Shown piece by piece: positions 42,651 to 51,400 of a DNA stretch of 64,000 nucleotides; position 1 is the stretch's first letter, and every line of letters starts with the position of its first letter. A program made the translations under genes and the position numbers. Source of the DNA: Anaerolineales bacterium UBA2395 (GTDB taxonomy: Bacteria; Chloroflexota; Anaerolineae; Anaerolineales; Villigracilaceae); assembly GCA_002343775.1 (NCBI GenBank), contig DDSH01000013.1, positions 22,948 to 86,947 on the forward strand. Reading direction: 5' to 3'. Below the pieces are notes generated by a model, which saw nothing but the letters and a program-made list of their open reading frames with translations, did not search any database and had not been told where the DNA came from.

Positions 42651-43667
42651 ATGCGTGGAAGTGAATGGCTATCATTAAAAAGATGTTTGGCAATTGTTCG
42701 ACGATTGCAGATGGGGTCGGCGAAGCCGTCTGAACTTATTGCCTTTGTCACGAAAACAGTGGGAGAAAGAGCGTATCCAGCATTTGCATCAGCACGCGAA
42801 AAAGCCTTCAAGAGGGACCGGGAAAATTTGAGAAAGCGATTGGGCGTGGATTTTTCCTATTCCGCTTCACTCGGAACATATACATTATCGGATACGGGTC
42901 CGCTACTAAAGTTACATTTATCAGATGAAAGTTTACGAGCCATTTATTTGTTATCTCAATCCTTTGGCGGGCATGTTGGGGAGCACTCCAATATTCAGAC
43001 ATTGCTTCAAGAGATTTTTTCCTATCTTTCGGCTGATACAAAGGTTCGGCTTGAAACGCCGGAAATGGGAATAAATTTGGATTTCCTCCAAGATGTTGAC
43101 CCAAATCACATATCGAAAAAAGTTTGGGAAATTACTCAAAAATCCATACGAGGACATCGTAAATTAACGTTTAATTACATTTCTCCAACGTACAGAGATC
43201 GGCAGAAACGCTTGCATCAGGTTGTGCCAATCCGTATTCAGTATCAATCAGGCCATTGGTATTTAAGAGCATATAGATTGCTTCGTCGGGATACAAACGG
43301 CGATGAAGATAGGCAGGAAGTCCATCTGAAATATCGGTTGAGTTATATACAGGACGATGAAAAATTATCTGTGTCATCCACAGTTGTGCCTACACCTCCC
43401 GATCCACCAAAATACTTTGTCCATTATCGATTACTTCCACCTTTATCCAAAGGGATAATCAGCGAGCATTTTATTGATATGACAACAAACGTCCTCGATG
43501 ATGGCAGTGTTGAGATCAAGGGATATTCCGATGATGCATGGGAAGCTGGGCGTTTACTTCTTACCTATGGCGAATATTGTATTGTGCTAGGGGGCGATGA
43601 ACTGAAGGCATGGATGGAAAAAACTTTAAAAGGCTTACTATCGAATTACCCACATTTGCTTAGGTAG
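42651..43667 (+). CDS. WYL-domain transcriptional regulator of the defence island
   Basis: 338 residues: N-terminal winged helix (about 1-80, FKRDRENLRKRLGVDF), WYL domain (about 165-245, HWYLRAYRLLRR with the upstream YISPTYRDR strand), and a C-terminal WCX-like extension (EHFIDMTTNVLDDGSVEIKG). WYL regulators such as BrxR and CapW repress defence operons and respond to nucleic-acid or nucleotide ligands. It lies directly before drmD, and both promoters share a palindrome. It probably represses itself and the drm operon. Confidence 0.88.
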   Translation: MRGSEWLSLKRCLAIVRRLQMGSAKPSELIAFVTKTVGERAYPAFASAREKAFKRDRENLRKRLGVDFSYSASLGTYTLSDTGPLLKLHLSDESLRAIYLLSQSFGGHVGEHSNIQTLLQEIFSYLSADTKVRLETPEMGINLDFLQDVDPNHISKKVWEITQKSIRGHRKLTFNYISPTYRDRQKRLHQVVPIRIQYQSGHWYLRAYRLLRRDTNGDEDRQEVHLKYRLSYIQDDEKLSVSSTVVPTPPDPPKYFVHYRLLPPLSKGIISEHFIDMTTNVLDDGSVEIKGYSDDAWEAGRLLLTYGEYCIVLGGDELKAWMEKTLKGLLSNYPHLLR

Positions 43668-43712
43668 CCCTTATATGCGGGCTGGTCACAGGTGTAAAAT
43701 TTTTATCAAGTC

Positions 43713-43723
43713 TGTGATCACAT
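43713..43723 (+). promoter_or_regulatory. Second WYL-site palindrome upstream of drmD
   Basis: TGTGATCACAT, identical over 11 bases to the site before the WYL gene. Confidence 0.55.
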
Positions 43724-43765
43724 GGCTCGGCGTTTATAAGGGGATCGCTCCGGGCGGGGACCGAA

Positions 43766-43803
43766 AAATGTCACCATGTTGCTTTGGAAATATGGTGACA
43801 TTT
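43766..43803 (+). promoter_or_regulatory. 12-bp perfect inverted repeat upstream of drmD
   Basis: AAATGTCACCAT (43766-43777) and ATGGTGACATTT (43792-43803), 14 bases apart. The spacing puts half-sites on the same helix face (26 bases centre to centre), fitting a dimeric regulator, or a hairpin in a leader RNA. Confidence 0.6.
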
Positions 43804-43818
43804 GTCGATTTTTGGATG

Positions 43819-43836
43819 ATAACAGTCTGTTATACT
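43819..43836 (+). promoter_or_regulatory. drmD promoter -10 with overlapping palindrome
   Basis: TATACT at 43831-43836 is the best -10, 45 bases before the ATG. It overlaps the perfect palindrome ATAACAG-T-CTGTTAT (43819-43833), so a repressor bound there would block it. No strong -35 is found at 16-18 bases. Confidence 0.5.
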
Positions 43837-43881
43837 CGTGAAAATTGATGCAAAATCGCATAAGGATTAGGGCAAATAAAC

Positions 43882-46800
43882 ATGATTGCTCCCTCTCGCA
43901 ATATTCCTGAACAAGGTCAAATCGTGACAGTGCGGCAGCGCCGATATGTGGTTGTGGATGTGCAGGAAAGTACTCTTTCGGTTCAGCTACTATCTGTGCA
44001 ATCCAACAAAGAAGGGCATCATCTACTAACCCTTAACTGTATTGAAGATGACGCCCTTGGGGAAACCATTCAGGTATTCTGGGAACTGGAGCCCGGGACA
44101 AGCATTGAAGAGAAGGTTGGATTGCCGCAGCCCAATGGATTCGATGCACCAGAACGGTTGGATGCATTTATGAATGCTGTGCGTTGGGGGGCAATATCTT
44201 CGGCTGATATGCGGGCATTGCAGGCTCCTTTTCGAAGCGGAATCGAGATCGAAGACTATCAGCTTGATCCATTAGTGCGCGCCATTCAGATGCCGCGCGC
44301 TAATTTATTAATTGCAGATGATGTAGGTTTGGGGAAAACCGTTGAGACAGGGTTAGTCATTCAGGAATTGATCGTGCGCAACCGTGCGCGGACTGCCTTG
44401 ATTATTTGCCCAGCCGGTTTACAGACGCATTGGCGCGACCAAATGCGTGACAAGTTTGGTTTGGAGTTTCGTATCGTGGACAGCGAGCTCATGCGAACTC
44501 TGCGCCGTAGTCGTGGAATTCATTCGAACCCGTGGACACATTTTCCGCGTTTGATTACATCCGTTGATTTCATCAAACGCGACACACCTTTGCGGTTATT
44601 TCATGAAGTGTTACCCGCGCAGGCAACGTATCCAAGACGGTTTGACATTCTGGTTTTGGACGAGGCGCACAACGTCTCCCCTTCTGGGAGTGGACATTAC
44701 GCGATCGACTCGCAACGCACACAGGCAATTCGTGAACTTGTCCCGCACTTTGAGCATAAATTATTCCTTTCAGCGACGCCGCACAACGGATATTCTGAAA
44801 GTTTCTCGGCGTTGCTGGAGTTATTGGATAATCAACGTTTTGCACGTGGCGTAGCGCCTGACCGTAAACAGTTGGAAACGGTGATGGTACGGCGTTTGAA
44901 ATCTGACCCTGAGTTTGTGACCTGGAATGGTGAACGCCGTTTTCCGCAACGCCAATTGGATGTGATCGAAGTTCCTTATACAGATGAAGAGAAGCAAGTC
45001 CATCGCTGGCTGAGGGAATATAGCGAATCAAGACAGAACAACGCCAAAGACAACGAAGAGCGTTTTGCCGTTGAGTTTGTGTTGAAACTCTTAAAAAAGC
45101 GTCTGTTCTCTTCGCCGGCTGCATTTTCATCAACACTCTCCAAGCATATGCAATCCATCCAGGGCAGCGGCAAGAAGGCTCAGCCCAAGCAGATGTCTTT
45201 GGGTGTGCTAAGACGACAATTGGCGCAAGTGGATGAAGAGTACGCCAATGATGACGAATATGAAGAAGCAACTACGGGTGCGGTAGAAGCGGCGTCTCCG
45301 TTGCTCAATAAAATTACTGCGCAAGAACAAGCCCTATTAAAGAAAATGTACGATTGGGCAGAGCATGCTTCGAACATCCGCGATAGTAAAGCGAAAACTT
45401 TCATTCAGTGGCTCAAAGATATTGTGAAGCCAAACGGAAAGTGGTCGAATGAACGCGTGATTATCTTTACCGAATATCGCGCTACTCAGAATTGGCTGCA
45501 AACACTGCTTGCCGCCGAAGAATTGACCGAGGGCGAGCGGTTAATGACGCTGTTTGGCGGCATGAACGATGAAGATCGCGATCGGATCAAAGCGGCGTTT
45601 CAGGCGAATCCTGAACAAAGTGATGTGAGGATTTTGCTGGCGACCGATGCAGCTTCAGAAGGCATTGACTTACAAAATTATTGTCATCGCCTTGTGCATT
45701 TTGAAATCCCCTGGAATCCAAATCGCATGGAACAGCGCAATGGTCGTATTGATCGGCATGGGCAAAAATTCGAGCCGTTGATCTATCATTTCGTGATGAA
45801 GGGCTATAAAAAACACTCCAAGGAACAAGCCGCTGTTGGCGAGTTGGAAGCCGACCTTGAGTTCTTGGCACGCGCGGTTGAAAAGGTGGATACGATCCGT
45901 GAGGATTTGGGTAAAGTTGGCATGGTGATTGCTTCACAGGTGGAGGAAGCCATGCTTGGTAAGCGCAAAGGATTGGACACTTCATTGATAGAGGATGACG
46001 CCCAGGCGTTGCGCAAGTTATTGAAATTCGAGCGTGATTTGAAAAAGCAGGTTGAGCAGCATTATGACCAATTGCGCGAGACTCAACATAATCTGAATCT
46101 CTCCGCTGAGAATATTCGCTCTGCGGTGCAGGTAGCATTGGAGATCGCGGATCAGCCGCCCTTGCAGCCGGTACCTGCGAATCATCCATTAGCGGGGAAG
46201 GCGTTCTACTTGCCACAGGGATTTCGTGGCAGTTGGATGTATACCAATGATGGCATTCTTCACCCGCATACGGGAGAGATTCGTCCTGTGGTGTTTGACC
46301 ATGAACTCGCAAAGGGACGCGATGATGTAGTGCTGGCGCATCTCAATCATCGGCTGGTGAGTATGGCGTTGCGACTCTTGCGCGCCGAAGTGTGGACTCC
46401 CGAAGGGCGCCAGGGATTACACCGCGTGACAGCAAGGACGGTTCCCAATATTGCATTGGAAGGTCCCGCAGTGGTGGTTCATGCGCGGTTGGTGCTGGTG
46501 GGCGGGGAAGGAATTCGCTTGCATGAGGAAATCATCTCAGCGGGTGGATTGATTCAGGATGGCAAGGGATTGCGCCGTTTCAATGTTGGCGATACGCGCT
46601 CTGCATTGGAGGCAGGAACCTCAAAAGAAGTTTCGGCAAGGATGAAGAATGAGCTGAAAGGGATGTGGGGTAAGCTGGAGACGCCGTTGGTACAGGCGAT
46701 GGAAGCGCGCATGAGGGATCGTCTGGAGAGTATGCAGAAGTTACTGGAAGAGCGCAAACAGAAAGAGATCAACGATACGCGTGCAGTCTTGAATGAATTG

Positions 46801-47034
46801 AAGACCATGATCGAGCGCGAACTGGCTGAACCAGATTATCAGCAATTGGAATTGTGGAATACCAGTGAACGTGACCAATACAACCGCAATGTACAAGCGC
46901 TAAGATTACGCTTAAAGCAGATTCCTGATGAGTTGGAGAAAGAAATCGAGTCGGTGAATAAACGTTACGCCGACCCGCAGCCGAGGTTGTTCCCTGTGGC
47001 AGTGACGTTTTTGGTGCCGGAGAAGTATGCATGA
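43882..47034 (+). CDS. drmD: DISARM SNF2-like helicase DrmD
   Basis: 1050 residues. SF2/SNF2 helicase: Walker A DDVGLGKTVETG (about 146-157), DEAH box LVLDEAHNVS (about 258), motif III SATPHNG, and helicase C with ATDAASEGIDLQ and EQRNGRIDRHGQ. A long coiled, Glu/Lys-rich C-terminus follows (about 880-1000). This is the DrmD of class 1 DISARM. DISARM restricts phage DNA using methylation to mark self. A GGATTAGGG ribosome site precedes the ATG. It heads the operon behind palindromic regulatory sites. Confidence 0.88.
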   Translation: MIAPSRNIPEQGQIVTVRQRRYVVVDVQESTLSVQLLSVQSNKEGHHLLTLNCIEDDALGETIQVFWELEPGTSIEEKVGLPQPNGFDAPERLDAFMNAVRWGAISSADMRALQAPFRSGIEIEDYQLDPLVRAIQMPRANLLIADDVGLGKTVETGLVIQELIVRNRARTALIICPAGLQTHWRDQMRDKFGLEFRIVDSELMRTLRRSRGIHSNPWTHFPRLITSVDFIKRDTPLRLFHEVLPAQATYPRRFDILVLDEAHNVSPSGSGHYAIDSQRTQAIRELVPHFEHKLFLSATPHNGYSESFSALLELLDNQRFARGVAPDRKQLETVMVRRLKSDPEFVTWNGERRFPQRQLDVIEVPYTDEEKQVHRWLREYSESRQNNAKDNEERFAVEFVLKLLKKRLFSSPAAFSSTLSKHMQSIQGSGKKAQPKQMSLGVLRRQLAQVDEEYANDDEYEEATTGAVEAASPLLNKITAQEQALLKKMYDWAEHASNIRDSKAKTFIQWLKDIVKPNGKWSNERVIIFTEYRATQNWLQTLLAAEELTEGERLMTLFGGMNDEDRDRIKAAFQANPEQSDVRILLATDAASEGIDLQNYCHRLVHFEIPWNPNRMEQRNGRIDRHGQKFEPLIYHFVMKGYKKHSKEQAAVGELEADLEFLARAVEKVDTIREDLGKVGMVIASQVEEAMLGKRKGLDTSLIEDDAQALRKLLKFERDLKKQVEQHYDQLRETQHNLNLSAENIRSAVQVALEIADQPPLQPVPANHPLAGKAFYLPQGFRGSWMYTNDGILHPHTGEIRPVVFDHELAKGRDDVVLAHLNHRLVSMALRLLRAEVWTPEGRQGLHRVTARTVPNIALEGPAVVVHARLVLVGGEGIRLHEEIISAGGLIQDGKGLRRFNVGDTRSALEAGTSKEVSARMKNELKGMWGKLETPLVQAMEARMRDRLESMQKLLEERKQKEINDTRAVLNELKTMIERELAEPDYQQLELWNTSERDQYNRNVQALRLRLKQIPDELEKEIESVNKRYADPQPRLFPVAVTFLVPEKYA

Positions 47035-47053
47035 GTTGCGAGTTATAGGCTAC

Positions 47054-47080
47054 AAATTACAAGTTACAAGTTGAAAGTTT
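47054..47080. repeat. Short AAGTTACAAGTTG-type simple repeat after drmD
   Basis: Imperfect tandem units (TTACAAG, TTACAAG, TTGAAAG) occupy the gap after drmD. Similar AAGTTG-rich sequence reappears in frame within drmMI near 50300. Confidence 0.4.
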
Positions 47081-47130
47081 CTGTTGAGCTGCTCTTTCCA
47101 CAATGCAAATCCAAAATTGGAGTCTCTAAA

Positions 47131-48198
47131 ATGACGAAACAAAATGGCAAAAAAGCCGAAGGTGAAAGCAAGGAAGTTGCGAACACCCTCCAAAACAAAC
47201 TTGCCGAAAAAATGATGGGGTTATTTGAGTTAGTGGTTTCTGACCGTAGCGGTTATTTTGCCAAACACCCTGACGAAATCCCTGACAAAAAATCTGTTCC
47301 ATCTATCATCAATTCGTATTCCGTAACCAATGCCGCTATTTCAGGTGGCGCAAGCCTTGTGCCAGGTCCCTGGGGCATGGTTGCCGTTATCCCTGAAATC
47401 GCCGCTGTCATCCGCAATCAGTTAGCGATGATTTACGATGTCGGTATGGCATATGGGAAAAGTAAAGTTTTGACCAAAGAGTTATTGGCAGGTATTCTTA
47501 TAACTGCGATGGGGGCAAGTGCAGGCTCATTGCTGGTTATGCAGGGCAGCAAAGTTTTAGTAAAGCGTGTTGCTTTACGGGTGTTTCAGAGAATTATTAC
47601 GATGTTAGCTGGAAAGATTACGCAACAAGCCCTAAAATCGGCTATCAGCAAATGGCTTCCCGGTGTTGGTGCGGCGGCTATGGCAGTTTGGTCAAACTAC
47701 TTGACGCGACAAGTTGGCAAAAAAGCTATTGAGATTTTTGAAAAAGAGATTGTGCTTTCGGAAGAAGTTATTGAAGAAATACCGCTGGAAACTGAATCCG
47801 TATCTGTCCGAACCGCTGCCATTAGCCATGCGTCTATCCCAGGCATTAGCCCTGACATGCAAAAGGTACAAACGCTTATAAATCTTATAAAAATTGATGG
47901 AACAATCAAAGCGGAAGAACGCGAGTATGCGCAAACCATCATAGACAATGCGGACTTAACGGAGAGCGAAAAGACCGAACTTAGGCAGGCAATAGATAAA
48001 AGCGGAAAGTTTGTCGTAGACTATTCAGCGTTTGCCAGTTCACCTGATGACGCGATTGGTTTGTTGGTAGATATGGTGACCCTTGCAAAACGCGATGACA
48101 CTTTCCACATTACCGAAAAGATGTTTGTAAAGCAGGTTGGTAAATTGCTCGGCTTTTCGGAGAATGATATTGATGAAATGATGGTAACTTCTGGTTGA
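47131..48198 (+). CDS. EcsC-like/TerB-like protein inserted between drmD and drmMI
   Basis: 355 residues from the ATG at 47131 (GGAG nine bases upstream). The first part (about 45-205) has amphipathic and hydrophobic helices with Gly-rich turns (SGGASLVPGPWGMVAVIPEI, GILITAMGASAGSLLVMQGS), resembling EcsC/DUF697-type membrane-associated domains. The C-terminus (about 245-355) is a TerB-like helical domain (INLIKIDGTIKAEEREYAQT, DMVTLAKRDDTFHITEKMFV). TerB folds bind metal and occur in stress and phage-response systems. Not a known DISARM component. Codon use is AT-rich compared with drmMI. Confidence 0.65.
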   Translation: MTKQNGKKAEGESKEVANTLQNKLAEKMMGLFELVVSDRSGYFAKHPDEIPDKKSVPSIINSYSVTNAAISGGASLVPGPWGMVAVIPEIAAVIRNQLAMIYDVGMAYGKSKVLTKELLAGILITAMGASAGSLLVMQGSKVLVKRVALRVFQRIITMLAGKITQQALKSAISKWLPGVGAAAMAVWSNYLTRQVGKKAIEIFEKEIVLSEEVIEEIPLETESVSVRTAAISHASIPGISPDMQKVQTLINLIKIDGTIKAEEREYAQTIIDNADLTESEKTELRQAIDKSGKFVVDYSAFASSPDDAIGLLVDMVTLAKRDDTFHITEKMFVKQVGKLLGFSENDIDEMMVTSG

Positions 48199-48315
48199 TT
48201 CCAATGGCGGCACAACAAACATTTTCTGGCTTCAGTTTTTTTTCTACAGTTCAAACATTATCCACACTCGCCCACACGCACGCTTCGCGAACGCAAACAG
48301 TAGCTAATGGAAATT

Positions 48316-48373
48316 ACGTGATGTCGTTGAGAGGAGATTGCTTCGAAGCGTAGAACAAGAGCGCTCCTCGCAA
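48316..48373 (-). repeat. Dispersed TTGCGAGGAGC/AGCAATCTCC-type intergenic repeat
   Basis: Read on the minus strand: TTGCGAGGAGCG, a variable middle, CGAAGCAATCTCCTCTCAAC. This is recognisable as the common intergenic repeat family seen in several bacterial genomes including Chloroflexota (from memory, not searched). It contains the palindrome GCTTCGAAGC (48340-48349) and lies in the 227-base gap before drmMI. The rest of the gap shows no promoter of note apart from AT-rich TATAAA near 48403. Confidence 0.5.
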
Positions 48374-48425
48374 CACTTGCACCAGCACCTAAGTGCAGGT
48401 GTGACATATAAAGGTTAATTTATTT

Positions 48426-51400
48426 ATGGCAAACCAAATTACCAAAACCCACGCTGACTGGTTATCCCTGATCGAGATTTCGGGACCATTTGTTTCGATG
48501 CCGATTTTATCGGAGGTGTTTCCGCAGGGATTAGATGATGTGCCGGCGGAATTGGCGCGGTCGCTGCGGGCGGATTTCGAGTTTTGGCAGGAGAGTGCGG
48601 GGGATGTCGCGGTACATTCGGCTTGGGTGCGGTTGGTGTTGGAGTCTTTGCTGAATTATTCAAGTGAAGTGTTGCTTTCGGGGCAGGCGATCCCTGCGGG
48701 GTTGAAGGCGGAGTTTCCTGAGCATGAGGAAACGGTGCGACCTGATTTTGTTTTGGCTGAACCGAGTGCGGGCAGTGGAGAAAGAAAACCGAAATTATTA
48801 ATTCAAGTGTTTCCGCCGACGCAGGATTTGGGGAAGGCGGTGAGCGGTTCGCGGTGGGCGGCTTCGGTGGGGACGCGGATGATGGAGTTGCTGCATGCAA
48901 CGGAAATCCGTTTGGGGTTGGTGACGAATGGTGAGCAGTGGATGTTAGTAGATGCGCCGCGCGGGGAGACAACGGGGTTCACGACATGGTATGCGTCGCT
49001 ATGGTTTGATGAGCGTTCGACGCTTAATGCGTTTCAGAGTCTGTTGGGGGTACGGCGGTTCTTTGGGGTGGCAGAGGATGAGACGCTGGAGAGTCTGCTG
49101 GCGCGCAGTGCGGATCATCAGCAAGAGGTGACGGATCAGCTGGGGTTGCAGGTGCGTCATGCGGTGGAGATTTTGATTCAGGCGGTGGATAAGGCGGAGC
49201 AGAATCGCGGGGCGAAGACGAGCCGCATCGCGCCTGAACTGTTATATGAAGCGGCTTTGACGGTGATGATGCGCCTTGTGTTTTTGCTTTCGGCGGAGGA
49301 GCGGAAGTTGCTGCCGATCGATGATGACCAGTATTCGAATTATTATGCGGTTTCGACTTTGCGCGAGCAGTTGCAGACGTTGGCAAGTGATTTAGGGGAG
49401 GAGGTGTTGGAGCGTCGCTTTGATGCGTGGAGCAGGCTGTTGGCTGTTTTTCGGGCGGTGCATGGGGGCATTCGTCATCAGGAGTTGAATTTGCCGGCAT
49501 ACGGAGGAAGTCTTTTTGATCCAGATCGTTTTCCGTTTTTAGAGGGTCGAGGGAAAGGGGAAGAAAGAGGAAAGAAGAAAGAAGTTCCGTTGGCGATTGA
49601 TAATCGGACGGTGTTGCATTTGTTGGATGCTTTGCAGTTGTTGCGGGTGGACGGGGAGATGCGGCGGTTGTCGTTTCGGGCGTTGGATGTGGAGCAGATC
49701 GGGCATGTGTATGAGGGGTTGCTGGATCATAAGGCGGTTCGGGCGGTTGAGGTGATGCTGGGGTTGGGCGGAGCGAAGCGGCTGGAGCCTGAGATGGCTC
49801 TGTCGAAACTGGAGCAGGAACGGGTTAAGGGCGAAGCGTCTTTCGTTGCGTGGTTGAAGGATGAGACGCAGAAATCTCCCGCAGCGTTGAAAAATGCCCT
49901 TGCGATAGACATCCAAAAAGATGCTTTGAAGTTGAGTCGTTTGCGGAGCGCGTGCGGGAACGATGATGCGCTGTTGGGTCGGATTTTGCCGTTTGCGGGG
50001 TTGATCCGCATGGACGATTTTGGGAACCCTGCGGTGATCTTGCCTGGGAGTGTGTATGTGACGGCGGGGACGTCGCGCCGCGCGACGGGGTCGCATTATA
50101 CACCGCGCAGCTTGACGGAGCCGATCGTGCAGCATACGTTGGAGCCGCTGGTGTATGCGGGGGTGGCGGAGGGGCTGCCGCGTGAGGAGTGGAAGCTGCG
50201 TTCGGCGGCTGAATTGCTGGATTTGAAGATCTGCGATATGGCGATGGGGTCGGCGGGGTTCCTTGTGCAGGTGGTGAGGTATTTGGCGGAGAGACTAGTC
50301 GAAAGTTGGCAGGTTGAAAAGTTGGAAGGTTCAAGCGCTCAATCGTTCAAGCCTGAAAACGTTTCAATGACCGATGAGGATTTGCTGAACTATGCGCGTC
50401 GTCTTGTGGCGGAGCGTTGCATTTACGGCGTGGACAAGAACCCGCTGGCGGTGGAGATCGCGAAACTTTCGCTGTGGCTGGTGACGCTGGCGAAGGAGAA
50501 GCCGTTTACGTTTTTGGATCATGCTTTGAAGTGCGGGGATGCGTTGGTGGGCACGAGCGCGGAGGATTTTCTGCGTTGGGCGAATCGCAAGCGGACGGCG
50601 GAGATGTCGCTGGATCAGGAGGTGCTGCGCGAGGAGTTGGATAAGGCGCGCGGACTTCGCAAGCAGTTGGAGTCTTTTGTGGCGTTGGATGTGCGCGACG
50701 CGGAACGCAAATCTGCTTTGCTGGTGGAGGCGGATGCGGCGATGGAGCATGTGAAGCGCGGAGCCGACTTGCTGGCGGGTGTGAAGTTGCTGGGACTGAA
50801 TGCGCAGGATGCGGAAGATTTGCAGTTGCGGATGGTAGACTCGTTTCTTGCGGGTCAATTGGATGGCGCTATTGACGCGGACAAACACCCCGACCCTGCG
50901 AGCGCGTTAAGTGCCGCCAAAAAGGAACGCGCCTTTCATTGGGAATTTGAGTATCCCGAAGTGTTCGAGCGCGGTGGTTTTAGTGCGTTTGTGGGAAATC
51001 CGCCGTTTTTATGGGGCATGAGGATTTCAACAACTTTTGGGCAAAACTATTATAGTTACATAACATCTAGTATTGAACGTAGCGTTGGCGCAGCAGATTA
51101 TTGTGCTTATTTTCTGCGTCGAGCAGTTGACCTTCTTAGAAAAGAAGGCTCTTTAGGTTTAATAACCGTTGACACCATTGCCCAAGGCGATACTAGAGAA
51201 ATAGGGCTAGATGAAATTACCAAGGATAATAACAATGTAATATTTAATGCGGTTTCAAGCCAATTTTGGCCAGGAACCGCTAACGTGAAAGTTTCCAGAG
51301 TCCATTTATATAAGGGCGAATGGTATGGGTATCGCCTTTTAGATAATTTACAAGTATCACGAATTAGTTCTAGGCTTTTAGAGGAAACAGAAGATACCCT

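Noticed and set aside
43668..43881. CRISPR-like repeats or a small RNA gene before drmD
   Set aside because: Only isolated palindromes are present, with no regular repeat-spacer pattern and no promoter-terminator pair for a separate RNA.
49539..50135. Long open frame antisense to drmMI
   Set aside because: It is antisense to conserved methylase sequence in a GC-rich region, is Arg/Gln/His-rich and has no ribosome site. It is a shadow of codon bias, as are similar long antisense frames at 48439-49500.
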